Shown here: piece after piece, positions 16,612 to 24,986 of the stretch | Layout of the letters: every line of letters starts with the position of its first letter | How positions within the stretch are numbered: position 1 is the first letter of the stretch | Assembly: GCA_017442535.1 (NCBI GenBank) | Contig: JAFRZL010000015.1 | Coordinates: 62,001-126,000, forward strand | DNA: 64,000 nucleotides | Origin: Bacillota bacterium | Lineage (GTDB): Bacteria > Bacillota > Clostridia > Lachnospirales > Bianqueaceae | Direction of reading: 5' to 3' | The notes under the pieces: generated by a model | Databases searched by the model: none | Seen by the model: only the letters and a program-made list of their open reading frames with translations | Told to the model about the DNA's origin: nothing | Program-made: the position numbers and the translations under genes

Positions 16612-18393
16612 ATGATTTTCGGCAAACACATTAACCGGTATTATCTGCGGTTCGCAGGAATGCTTGTCATTGGCCTGATTGCTCTGATCGCCGTCGATTA
16701 TCTGCAGCTGATCATACCGAACCTGTATCAGATGGTGATTAACGGTGTGAATAAAGGGTATGTTTTCGTCGACGGAGAGCAGGCTGCTTTTGATATGGAA
16801 TTCCTGGTGAACCGTATTTGTATGCCCATGGTCGGAGTCATTCTGGCACTGGTTTTCGGCCGTTTTTTGTGGCGCGTGACATTCTTCGGCGCCGGAATCA
16901 AAATGGAAGCCGATCTGCGCAACCGGATGTTTAATAACGCCAAAGATCTGAGCAGGGAGTACTATCAAGTCAATAAAGTCGGGCATATGATGAGTCTTTT
17001 CACGAATGATCTGAATACTGTCCAGGAATGCTTTGGCTGGGGCATCATGATGTTTTTCGACGCGCTCTTCATGGGCGTCCTTGCCATCAGTAAAATGTGG
17101 AGGATGAACTGGATTCTGGCGCTGTTATCTCTCATCCCCATGGCGCTGCTGCTTGCTTCGGCAACGGTCGTGGGCCGGTATCTGATGCGCAAATGGGAGG
17201 AGAGGCAGGAAGCTTTTTCCAGGCTCTCTGATTTTTCACAGGAGAGCTATTCCGGCATCGCCGTCATCGAGGCGTTTGTAAAAGAAGCGAAGGAACTGAT
17301 GGCTTTTACGGCGCTGAACCGCGAAAATGAGACCGCCAACGTGGCGCATACCAAGGCAGCGGTCATGATGCGCATCCTGGTAACCATGTTCGTCGAAAGC
17401 GTGATCTGCATCATTCTTGGCTATGGCGGCTATCTGGTCTATCAGGGCATTTTTAACGCGGGTCAGCTGGTAGAATTCATTGGCTATTTTACCGCCGTTG
17501 TCTGGCCGATCATGGCTGTCTCGGAACTGATTGATATGTCTTCCCGCGGCAGGGCTTCGCTCAACCGTATCAGTGAACTCCTCGATGCCAAACAGGATGT
17601 TAAGGACCGCGACGGTGTTGCCGAGCTTTCCGATGTCAAAGGCGATATCGAATTCCGCGATCTGACATTCCGTTATCCCGACGGAGAGTATAACGCGCTC
17701 CGAGATGTTTCCTTCAGAATCAACGCAGGGGAGAGTGTCGGTCTGGTCGGCAAGACCGGGTCCGGCAAAACGACGCTGGTCGATCTGATCCTGCGTACGT
17801 ATAATGTGCCGGACGGAACGCTTTTTATCGACGGCCATGATGTGAATGATGTTTCGATTCATTCCGTACGCGAGGCCTGCGCCTATGTGCCCCAGGACAA
17901 TTTCCTCTTCTCGGATACGATCGAGCGCAACATTTCCTTCAGCAACCGTGAAGCAGGATCCGAAGCGGTTGTCCGGGCAGCAAAGCTTGCGGATGTGGAT
18001 GACAATATCAGGGAATTCCAGGAGCAGTATCAGACAGTACTCGGCGAACGCGGCGTCACTGTCTCGGGAGGCCAGAAGCAGCGAATCTCTATCGCGCGCG
18101 CCCTCCTGAAGGACGCTCCGATCCTGATTCTGGATGATTCCGTTTCCGCTGTCGACACTGATACCGAACGCACGATCCTGCGTAATCTCAAGGAGACACG
18201 CCTGGGCAAAACGACAATTCTGATCGCTCATCGCATTTCCACCATTGAACAGATGGACAAGATTCTCTTCCTGGAAAACGGCAAGATGATCGCCGTGGGC
18301 ACCCATGAAGAGCTTTATGCAAGCTGCAAGCCCTACCGCAAGATGGTCGACCTGCAGAAGCTGGAAGAGGAAGGAGGCCTTCAAAATGCGTGA
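16612..18393 (+). CDS. ABC exporter half-transporter, degenerate-site subunit
   Basis: A 593-residue fused permease/ATPase. Six membrane helices fill about residues 12-310, followed by the ATPase domain with Walker A GKTGSGKTT near 380 and a canonical signature VSGGQKQR. The residue after the Walker B Asp508 is Asp509 (ILILDDSVSAVD) instead of the catalytic Glu. This change is the hallmark of one subunit in heterodimeric exporters such as TM287/288 and BmrCD. ATG 16612 follows GGGGAGAG; an earlier in-frame start would add 43 residues across the promoter. The partner gene overlaps by 8 bases. Confidence 0.9.
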   Translation: MIFGKHINRYYLRFAGMLVIGLIALIAVDYLQLIIPNLYQMVINGVNKGYVFVDGEQAAFDMEFLVNRICMPMVGVILALVFGRFLWRVTFFGAGIKMEADLRNRMFNNAKDLSREYYQVNKVGHMMSLFTNDLNTVQECFGWGIMMFFDALFMGVLAISKMWRMNWILALLSLIPMALLLASATVVGRYLMRKWEERQEAFSRLSDFSQESYSGIAVIEAFVKEAKELMAFTALNRENETANVAHTKAAVMMRILVTMFVESVICIILGYGGYLVYQGIFNAGQLVEFIGYFTAVVWPIMAVSELIDMSSRGRASLNRISELLDAKQDVKDRDGVAELSDVKGDIEFRDLTFRYPDGEYNALRDVSFRINAGESVGLVGKTGSGKTTLVDLILRTYNVPDGTLFIDGHDVNDVSIHSVREACAYVPQDNFLFSDTIERNISFSNREAGSEAVVRAAKLADVDDNIREFQEQYQTVLGERGVTVSGGQKQRISIARALLKDAPILILDDSVSAVDTDTERTILRNLKETRLGKTTILIAHRISTIEQMDKILFLENGKMIAVGTHEELYASCKPYRKMVDLQKLEEEGGLQNA

Positions 18394-20278
18394 ATTAAAA
18401 CCGATTCTGATAGTTGCCTCTATTATTGCCGTCTTTTCGATCGTCTTTATCATCGCGTTCGTGATCCGCAAGCACAAGAAAGAACTGCTGGAATTCAACC
18501 GGCATATGTCTGACGGAGAGATCATACGGCGCCTGCTGCGCTACTCGAAGCCATATTATAAAAGCTTTATTGCGGTTCTGTTGGTCATGATCCTTTCGAT
18601 CGGATATGATCTGGCTTCGCCCATCCTTGTGGGCCGCATCGAAGAACTGGTCAAGGAACAGTTCGAGCTGAGCCGTCTTTTCGCACTTGTCTTTATCTAT
18701 GCGGGCATATTGGTGGTCAGCCTCGTAGGGACCTATTTGCAGGCCATGATCCTGCAGAAGACCGGTCAGAAGATCCTGACATCCATGCGCCAGGACATCT
18801 TCACCCATATCGAAAGCCTCTCTCACGAACAGCTGAACAATATTCCCGTGGGGCGGTTGGTCACGCGTACCACCAATGATCCCAATATGATCTCCTTCAT
18901 GTTCACCAATATTCTGGTAACGCTGATCAAAAATGTCATGGTGATCTTCGGCGTACTAGGAGCCATGCTCAGCCTGAATTACGCCCTGACGCTCATGGTG
19001 CTTTGTTTCGTACCGTTTGTAGTACTGTTTACGGTGATCTTCCGCAAATTCTCCCGCACGGCTCACCGCAAAGTCAACGATGCGACGACGGATATCAACA
19101 CCTATCTGTCAGAGAACCTCTCCGGCATTAAGATCACACAGATCTTTAACCAGGAAGAGACCAAGATGCAGGAATTCATGGTCAAAAGCGATGCCCTTAA
19201 GAAAGCCAAGCAGACACGCATGTTCGTGTTCGGCATCTTTCGTCCGATCGTATATATGCTCTATATTTCATCGGTCATGTGCCTCCTGTATATGGGCGGA
19301 CGGGGAGTGATCGAGCACCGGCAGTGGCTGGGACAGGTGATGACCTCGGGCATCATTGTCACCTTCTATATGTATATCTCCAAATTCTTCAATCCGATCC
19401 AGAGCCTGGCGGAGCAGTTCGATAGTCTGCAGCAGGCCTTTGCCTCGGCGGAAAAGATTTTCACGATCATGGATATCGAGCCGGAGGTGGTGGATGTGCC
19501 TGATGCGGTTGAGCTGGATGAAATCCGCGGAGAGATCGAATTCCAGGATGTCTGGTTTGCGTATAAGCCGGATGAATGGGTACTGAAAGGCGTTTCATTC
19601 CATGTAATGCCCAGGCAGACAGTGGCCTTTGTAGGTGCGACCGGATCAGGCAAGACAACGATCCTCTCGCTGATCTGCCGCAATTATGATATTCAGAAAG
19701 GCCGGATCCTGATCGACGGGATCGACATCAAGCACATAAAGATCGCCAGCCTGCGTAAACATTTCGGGCAGATGCTGCAGGATGTATTCCTGTTTTCCGG
19801 TGATATCCGAAGCAATATTCTGCTGCGGGAGACCGGGATCTCCGACAGCGAAGTAATGGAAGCCTGCCGCTATGTGAATGCGGATTCGTTTATTAACAGG
19901 CTGGACGGAGGCCTGGATGAAGTTGTCCGTGAGCGCGGCAATAATTTTTCAGCTGGTCAGCGTCAGCTGCTGAGCTTTGCCCGTACCATCGTACACAAGC
20001 CCTCCGTGATCATTCTCGACGAAGCGACGGCCAATATCGACACGGAGACTGAGCTGCTGATCCAGGACTCTCTGGAGCGTATCAAGAATATCGGCACCAT
20101 GCTGATCGTCGCGCATCGTCTGTCCACCATCCAGCATTCAGACAATATTATCGTCCTGTCCAACGGCGTGATCCTGGAGCAGGGCAATCATCAGGAGCTC
20201 CTGGCTAAACGGGGACAGTATTATAAGCTCTATTCGCTTCAGTTCAGCCGCCAGCAATTACTGACGGAAACCGAATAA
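18386..20278 (+). CDS. ABC exporter half-transporter, partner subunit
   Basis: A 630-residue fused permease/ATPase. An extra N-terminal hydrophobic segment (PILIVASIIAVFSIVFIIAFVI) precedes the six-helix membrane domain. The ATPase domain has Walker A GATGSGKTT near residue 417 and a Walker B VIILDEATANID with the catalytic Glu, but its signature reads FSAGQRQ instead of LSGGQ. It therefore complements the upstream subunit: one nucleotide site of the heterodimer is fully active and the other combines the Asp substitution with the altered signature. The start at 18386 overlaps the preceding gene by 8 bases. Drug or lipid export is likely; the substrate is unknown. Confidence 0.9.
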   Translation: MRELKPILIVASIIAVFSIVFIIAFVIRKHKKELLEFNRHMSDGEIIRRLLRYSKPYYKSFIAVLLVMILSIGYDLASPILVGRIEELVKEQFELSRLFALVFIYAGILVVSLVGTYLQAMILQKTGQKILTSMRQDIFTHIESLSHEQLNNIPVGRLVTRTTNDPNMISFMFTNILVTLIKNVMVIFGVLGAMLSLNYALTLMVLCFVPFVVLFTVIFRKFSRTAHRKVNDATTDINTYLSENLSGIKITQIFNQEETKMQEFMVKSDALKKAKQTRMFVFGIFRPIVYMLYISSVMCLLYMGGRGVIEHRQWLGQVMTSGIIVTFYMYISKFFNPIQSLAEQFDSLQQAFASAEKIFTIMDIEPEVVDVPDAVELDEIRGEIEFQDVWFAYKPDEWVLKGVSFHVMPRQTVAFVGATGSGKTTILSLICRNYDIQKGRILIDGIDIKHIKIASLRKHFGQMLQDVFLFSGDIRSNILLRETGISDSEVMEACRYVNADSFINRLDGGLDEVVRERGNNFSAGQRQLLSFARTIVHKPSVIILDEATANIDTETELLIQDSLERIKNIGTMLIVAHRLSTIQHSDNIIVLSNGVILEQGNHQELLAKRGQYYKLYSLQFSRQQLLTETE

Positions 20279-20322
20279 AGCAAGCTATCTGCGAGGGGAT
20301 TCTGCGCCGCATCTTGCTTTTT
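20277..20322 (+). terminator. Possible terminator after the ABC exporter operon
   Basis: AAAGCAAG (20277-20284) pairs with CTTGCTTT (20313-20320), followed by TT. The loop is long (28 bases) and the T run overlaps the -35 box of the next promoter, so its strength is uncertain. Confidence 0.45.
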
Positions 20323-20342
20323 CGGCTGAAATATGCTATATT
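20314..20342 (+). promoter_or_regulatory. Promoter of the alpha/beta hydrolase operon
   Basis: TTGCTT (20314-20319), a 17-base spacer and TATATT (20337-20342), 30 bases upstream of the start. Confidence 0.65.
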
Positions 20343-20372
20343 GATAATAATAATCCAAAAGGGGGATTCATC

Positions 20373-21461
20373 ATGTTAAATCAGGAAATGCGTGATTTCT
20401 TTGAAGGAATTCTGGCACGCCGTTCGAATGAATACAGGGTCAGCGACGAGGACCTTGCATCCGTAGAAGCCCTGTGCGGGAAGCAGACTGCGATCCGCAC
20501 ACGGCTTAAAGATCTGTTAAAGCTGGACGCCATCGCAGCGGAAGCCGGGATGGAGCGTTATGACAGCGAGGGACATGTCGCCAAGCTTCCCGCGCCGACG
20601 ATCGTCGTCAACGAGCGGATCAATTGCGACGGCTATGTGCGAGAGCACTGGATGATGGAAGTGATGCCCGGAATCCATATGCCTTTGTATGTCCTTGTTC
20701 CGGACGGATTCAATAATAACAAAAAGCATACCGTCGTCCTGGCGGCTCATGGCCATGGTCCCGGCAAAGACGGTACGATCGGCAATATGCCCAATCCGAT
20801 CTTCGGACAGATCAATAGGGGCAGCAGCTACGGCGAACAGATGGTTAAGGCCGGATATATGGTCTATGCGCCCGATATGTGGGGCTTCGGCGAACGCCGC
20901 GTGCTGGACCGCAGCCAGTACGGCGCTTCGGATTGCACCAAGCTTTCCGACGCGGCCGAGGCCTGCGGGTTTACGCTGCTTGGTCTCTTTGTCTGGGATC
21001 ATATGCGGATCATCGATTATATGATGGCGCAGCCTTATTTCGGCAATGTGGTGATGATGGGCTTCTCCGGAGGCGGCGAGCAGACCATCTTTACAACGGC
21101 GCTGGATGAGCGAATCGTCTGCGCGTACGCGGGCGGATACCTGCATCAGTTTAAGGGCGGCATGCTGTACAACCATATGTGCTCCTGCAATTTCGTTCCC
21201 GGACTGTTCAGGGATATGGAGCTCTCCGACGTGGCCGGACTGATCGCCCCGAGACCCATGCTGTATGAGAACGGTTTCCAGGATGGGCTGAACGGCGAAG
21301 GCGGTATCTGCAATGTGGAAGAAGCCGCGGACCGTATCCGCAAGGTATATGCCGTTTATGGCAAAGAAGACGCACTGGTAACCAATTTCTGGGACGGCGG
21401 ACATCAGTATAACGGCAGCAAAACACTGGACTTCTTTAGCACGAACGCTCAACTCGGATAA
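20373..21461 (+). CDS. Alpha/beta hydrolase (acetyl-esterase-like)
   Basis: A 362-residue cytosolic alpha/beta hydrolase. After an N-terminal extension, the core has LAAHGHGPGKDG (oxyanion region), the nucleophile elbow MGFSGGGEQ, an acid likely in the ENGFQDG segment, and the catalytic His in FWDGGHQYNG. The layout resembles the Abhydrolase_7/acetyl xylan esterase group, which suggests deacylation of a sugar or related ester, but the substrate is not identified. AAAGGGGG precedes ATG 20373. The rRNA methyltransferase gene follows after 15 bases, so they share a transcript. Confidence 0.8.
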   Translation: MLNQEMRDFFEGILARRSNEYRVSDEDLASVEALCGKQTAIRTRLKDLLKLDAIAAEAGMERYDSEGHVAKLPAPTIVVNERINCDGYVREHWMMEVMPGIHMPLYVLVPDGFNNNKKHTVVLAAHGHGPGKDGTIGNMPNPIFGQINRGSSYGEQMVKAGYMVYAPDMWGFGERRVLDRSQYGASDCTKLSDAAEACGFTLLGLFVWDHMRIIDYMMAQPYFGNVVMMGFSGGGEQTIFTTALDERIVCAYAGGYLHQFKGGMLYNHMCSCNFVPGLFRDMELSDVAGLIAPRPMLYENGFQDGLNGEGGICNVEEAADRIRKVYAVYGKEDALVTNFWDGGHQYNGSKTLDFFSTNAQLG

Positions 21462-21476
21462 ATAGGAGGTTAGGGC

Positions 21477-22643
21477 ATGACTATAGTCGTTCCCACCCTT
21501 TTCGGCCTGGAAGGCCTTGTCGCCGACGAACTGCGGTTTTTCGGCATGGAGCAGGTCCGGGCCGAGAACGGAAGAGTCCTGTTTGAAGGTGACCTGGAGG
21601 AAGCGGCCCGCGCCAATATCCGGCTTCGTATGGGTGAACGTGTGCTGCTGGAATTAAGCCGTTTTACCGCCGTGACCTTCGAGGAGTTATTTCAGGGCGT
21701 CCGTGACATTCCCTGGGAGTACTGGGTCGGGCGGACGGATACTTTCCCCGTGAAAGGCTGGTCGCTTAATTCCACCCTGCACAGCGTACCTGACTGTCAG
21801 AGCATCATCAAAAAGGCGATCGTAGACAGGCTTTCATCCCATTATGGAATCGAATGGTTCGAAGAAACCGGCCCGACGGTTCAGATCCAGTTCTCCATCA
21901 TGAAGGATGAGGTCAGTATAATGCTGGACACTTCCGGCCCTGGGCTGCACAAGCGCGGCTACCGCGCGAATGCCAATGAGGCTCCGCTCAGAGAGACGCT
22001 GGCGGCAGGAATGGTGGATCTGGCTCATGTAAGGCGCGACAGTACTGTATTGGATCCGATGTGCGGGTCGGGCACCATTCTGATCGAAGCTGCTTTGAAA
22101 GCACGCAATATCAGTCCTGGACTCACACGTCGCTTTGCCTGTGAGAAATGGAGCTGCTTCCCGGAGGAGATTTTCCCCCGTGAACGTGAAGCGGCCAGGG
22201 CGCTGATCCGCAAACCGGAAGGATTCCAGGCGATCGGCTATGATATTGATACGAATGCCGTGGAATTAACGGAGAGCAATGCACGCAAAGCCCATGTGGA
22301 GGATCTGATCAAAGTCAGGAAACTGGACCTGCACCGTCTGATTCTGCCCAGAACGCCTCTGATTCTGATTACGAATCCTCCCTACGGCGAGCGTATGCTG
22401 GACCGTCAGGAAGCGGAGGAGCTGTACCAGGTGCTCGGGTCGCGCTGTCACCCGCAGCCCGATCACTCCTATTATGTGATTACATCGGACGAAAAGTTTG
22501 AAGAGTATTTCGGCCGGCCTGCGGACAGGCGCCGCAAGCTTTACAACGGCATGCTGAAATGCAATCTGTATATGTATTATAAAAACAGCAATAGTGGAGG
22601 AAAGAACAATGAGTCAACAATCGGAAAACGTAACCCCCGATAA
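21477..22643 (+). CDS. THUMP-domain rRNA large-subunit methyltransferase (RlmL/YpsC-like)
   Basis: A 388-residue SAM-dependent N2-guanine methyltransferase. The N-terminal part (about 1-160) is a ferredoxin-like plus THUMP RNA-binding region; the C-terminal Rossmann domain has the SAM-binding DPMCGSGTILIEAA and the catalytic NPPYGERM. It corresponds to the single-domain YpsC/RlmL protein of Firmicutes, which modifies 23S rRNA. AGGAGG precedes ATG 21477. The 3' end overlaps the mrp start by 35 bases, so that gene's ribosome site lies inside this one. Confidence 0.88.
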   Translation: MTIVVPTLFGLEGLVADELRFFGMEQVRAENGRVLFEGDLEEAARANIRLRMGERVLLELSRFTAVTFEELFQGVRDIPWEYWVGRTDTFPVKGWSLNSTLHSVPDCQSIIKKAIVDRLSSHYGIEWFEETGPTVQIQFSIMKDEVSIMLDTSGPGLHKRGYRANANEAPLRETLAAGMVDLAHVRRDSTVLDPMCGSGTILIEAALKARNISPGLTRRFACEKWSCFPEEIFPREREAARALIRKPEGFQAIGYDIDTNAVELTESNARKAHVEDLIKVRKLDLHRLILPRTPLILITNPPYGERMLDRQEAEELYQVLGSRCHPQPDHSYYVITSDEKFEEYFGRPADRRRKLYNGMLKCNLYMYYKNSNSGGKNNESTIGKRNPR

Positions 22644-23466
22644 CTGCACACATGACTGCAGTACCTGCGGAGCCAACTGCGCATCGCGTGATCCCGCGAG
22701 CCTTCTGGAAAAGACGGCTGCCGGCACGAATATCAAACATGTCATCGCGGTCATGAGCGGCAAGGGAGGCGTGGGCAAGTCCATGGTCTCGTCCGAGATC
22801 GCGATCGGCCTGCGGGAGAAAGGTTTCAGTGTCGGTATTCTGGACGCTGATATCACCGGTCCCTCCATCCCCAAGGCCTTCGGCGTGCACATCAATGATA
22901 TTTCCGTACAGAATGAGCTGCTGGTTCCGGCGGTATCCGAGGGCGGAATCAAATTGATGAGCCTGAACCTGTTGATCGATGACGAGTCTTCACCTGTTGC
23001 CTGGCGCGGACCGATCATTGCAGGGACGGTCAAGCAGTTCTGGACCGATGTCATGTGGGGTGAGCTGGATTATCTGGTTATCGACATGCCTCCCGGCACC
23101 GGCGACGTACCTCTGACGGTATTCCAGAGCATTCCGGTTGATGGAATCGTGGTCGTAACTTCTCCACAGGAACTCGTCGGCCTGATCGTAGAAAAAGCGG
23201 TCCGCCTGGCCGGTTCGATGCAGAAGAAGATCCTCGGCATTGTCGAGAATATGAGCTATGTGGTATGCCCTCACTGCGGTGAAGTGCTCAGGATCTTCGG
23301 TGAGAGTCATGTGGAAGAGATCGCGGATCGCTACGGTCTGGAAGTTCTGGGCCAGATCCCGATGGACGGCAGTCTTGCGGCGGCCGTGGACCGGGGCGCT
23401 GTTGAGAAGCTTTCCACCACCTATTTTGAAGGTCTTGTCGACCGCATTACAGAATTAATGCCCTGA
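22609..23466 (+). CDS. Mrp/NBP35-family iron-sulfur cluster carrier ATPase
   Basis: A 285-residue P-loop ATPase of the Mrp/ApbC group, which carries and delivers Fe-S clusters. The deviant Walker A GKGGVGKS follows an N-terminal segment with several cysteines (CTHDCSTCGANC), and DADITGPSIPKAF and MPPGTGD are the family's switch regions. The C-terminal YVVCPHCGE holds the CX2C that binds the bridging cluster. The N-terminal cysteine cluster is a common addition in clostridial members. ATG 22609 has GGAGG at 8 bases spacing; an earlier GTG overlaps the site itself. It fits the many Fe-S enzymes in this window (Rnf, radical SAM). Confidence 0.9.
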   Translation: MSQQSENVTPDNCTHDCSTCGANCASRDPASLLEKTAAGTNIKHVIAVMSGKGGVGKSMVSSEIAIGLREKGFSVGILDADITGPSIPKAFGVHINDISVQNELLVPAVSEGGIKLMSLNLLIDDESSPVAWRGPIIAGTVKQFWTDVMWGELDYLVIDMPPGTGDVPLTVFQSIPVDGIVVVTSPQELVGLIVEKAVRLAGSMQKKILGIVENMSYVVCPHCGEVLRIFGESHVEEIADRYGLEVLGQIPMDGSLAAAVDRGAVEKLSTTYFEGLVDRITELMP

Positions 23467-23488
23467 TACAAAACAAAGGAGGATTATG

Positions 23489-24298
23489 ATGCAGACGATT
23501 TACAAGGCTTTTCCCGGCGGCAAGCACAAAGTGCTTACCATGAGCTATGATGACGGACGAGAAGAAGACGTGCGCCTGATCTCGATTTTCAGAAAATACG
23601 GGATCAAAGGTACGTTTCATCTGAACAGCGGATTGTATGACGATCCGGTCTACAGACGCAATCCCAAGGAACAGATCAGAGATCTGTATGAGGGAATGGA
23701 GATTTCATGCCATACCTATACGCATCCGACGATCGCACGCTGCCCCAGCACCGAAATGGTAAAGCAGACGCTTAAAGACCGCGAGGAGCTGGAAGCGATC
23801 GCGGGCTATACGGTTCGCGGAATGTCCTATCCCAACGGTTCCTACAGCCGTGAGGTGATCAAGGCCATGGAAGTCTGCGGTATCGAGTATTCCCGCACTG
23901 TGCTTTCCACCTTCCGTTTTGACATGCCGACTGATTTCATGGAGTGGAATCCGACCTGCCATCATAAGGCGAACGGACGATTGCTGGAGCTCGGCCAGCA
24001 GTTCCTTGACCTGCACAAGACCCAGTATCTGTATATGATGTATGTCTGGGGACACAGCTATGAATTCGGCATTGACAATAACTGGGACCTGATCGAAGAC
24101 TTCTGCCGGCTGATGGGCGGAAAAGACGATATCTGGTATGCGACCAATATCGAGATCGTCGATTATCTGAAGGCCTGGGATCAGCTTAAATTCTCAGCTG
24201 ACGGCACTTTCTGCTACAACCCGACGGCACTCAGTCTGTGGGTGGAGGTCAATAAGAAGGCCTATGAAGTCCGTCCCGGGGAAACGCTTCATTTCTAA
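23489..24298 (+). CDS. Polysaccharide deacetylase-family protein
   Basis: A 269-residue NodB-fold (carbohydrate esterase 4-like) protein without a signal peptide. The metal site is visible as the SYDDG pair and HTYTHP (HX3H), with GTFHLNS and YPNGSYS in the expected positions. Typical members remove acetyl or other groups from amino sugars; the absence of a secretion signal suggests a cytosolic substrate. Two adjacent ATGs follow AAAGGAGG; 23489 has the better spacing (6 bases) than 23486. The HAD gene starts one base after the stop, so the two are probably coupled. Confidence 0.85.
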   Translation: MQTIYKAFPGGKHKVLTMSYDDGREEDVRLISIFRKYGIKGTFHLNSGLYDDPVYRRNPKEQIRDLYEGMEISCHTYTHPTIARCPSTEMVKQTLKDREELEAIAGYTVRGMSYPNGSYSREVIKAMEVCGIEYSRTVLSTFRFDMPTDFMEWNPTCHHKANGRLLELGQQFLDLHKTQYLYMMYVWGHSYEFGIDNNWDLIEDFCRLMGGKDDIWYATNIEIVDYLKAWDQLKFSADGTFCYNPTALSLWVEVNKKAYEVRPGETLHF

Positions 24299-24299
24299 G

Positions 24300-24986
24300 A
24301 TGAATTACGCATTTCCCGAAGGGTTGAAGGCAGCGATTTTTGACATGGACGGGACGGTGTTGGACTCCATGGGGATGTGGCCCGAAGTAGACCGCATTTT
24401 CCTGGAGAATCATGGCCTCGTCTATACACCGGATTATAATGCGGCTGTTAAAACCATGCATTATCCGGAAGCGGCCCGGTATACGATCGACCGCTACGGG
24501 CTCAGGCTGACGCCGGAAGAAGTCATGAAGGAATGGGATGATCTGGCGCTCTTCGAGTATGAAGGACGGATCGGACCCAAGCCTTTTGTCGCGGAATATC
24601 TGGAAGCCCTGCGAAGAAATCATATTAAAACGGCTCTGGCGACGGTATCGCCGGAGCCGTATTATAAGGCGGGGCTTGAGAGTAATCATCTGATGCATCT
24701 TTTTGACCTGACAACGGATCTGTCCCCCGTCACGCGTGGCAAACACTATCCGGACCTCTTCCTGTATGTTGCCAAAAGCCTGGGGTGCCGGCCGGAGGAG
24801 TGTCTGGTGTTCGAAGACAGTCTGCATTCCCTGCAGGGCGCCAAAAAGGGGGGCTTCCGCCTGTGTGCGGTCTATGACCGGTATTCAGCCGATCAGTATG
24901 CGGATATGCTTGCCATCTGTGATTACTGTCTGACTGATTACCGTGAGGGAACGCGTCCGGTTGATTCAGACAGCGGCCTCCTCTAA
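24300..24986 (+). CDS. HAD-superfamily phosphatase (beta-phosphoglucomutase/phosphoglycolate phosphatase-like)
   Basis: A 228-residue HAD hydrolase. Motif I FDMDGTVLDSMG (nucleophile and acid Asp) is at the N terminus, motif II at LATVSPE, and the Lys of motif III and acidic motif IV (LVFEDSLHS) follow. A helical cap is inserted after motif I, as in subfamily IA. ATG 24300 lies one base after the previous stop; a start inside the previous gene is possible but not needed. The 3' end overlaps the convergent MATE gene by 21 bases. Substrate unknown. Confidence 0.88.
   Translation: MNYAFPEGLKAAIFDMDGTVLDSMGMWPEVDRIFLENHGLVYTPDYNAAVKTMHYPEAARYTIDRYGLRLTPEEVMKEWDDLALFEYEGRIGPKPFVAEYLEALRRNHIKTALATVSPEPYYKAGLESNHLMHLFDLTTDLSPVTRGKHYPDLFLYVAKSLGCRPEECLVFEDSLHSLQGAKKGGFRLCAVYDRYSADQYADMLAICDYCLTDYREGTRPVDSDSGLL

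Noticed and set aside
17236-18525. 429-codon open frame on the minus strand
   Set aside because: Antisense to the first ABC exporter subunit, with no ribosome site or domain.
20517-21452. 311-codon open frame on the minus strand
   Set aside because: Antisense to the alpha/beta hydrolase gene; composition artefact.
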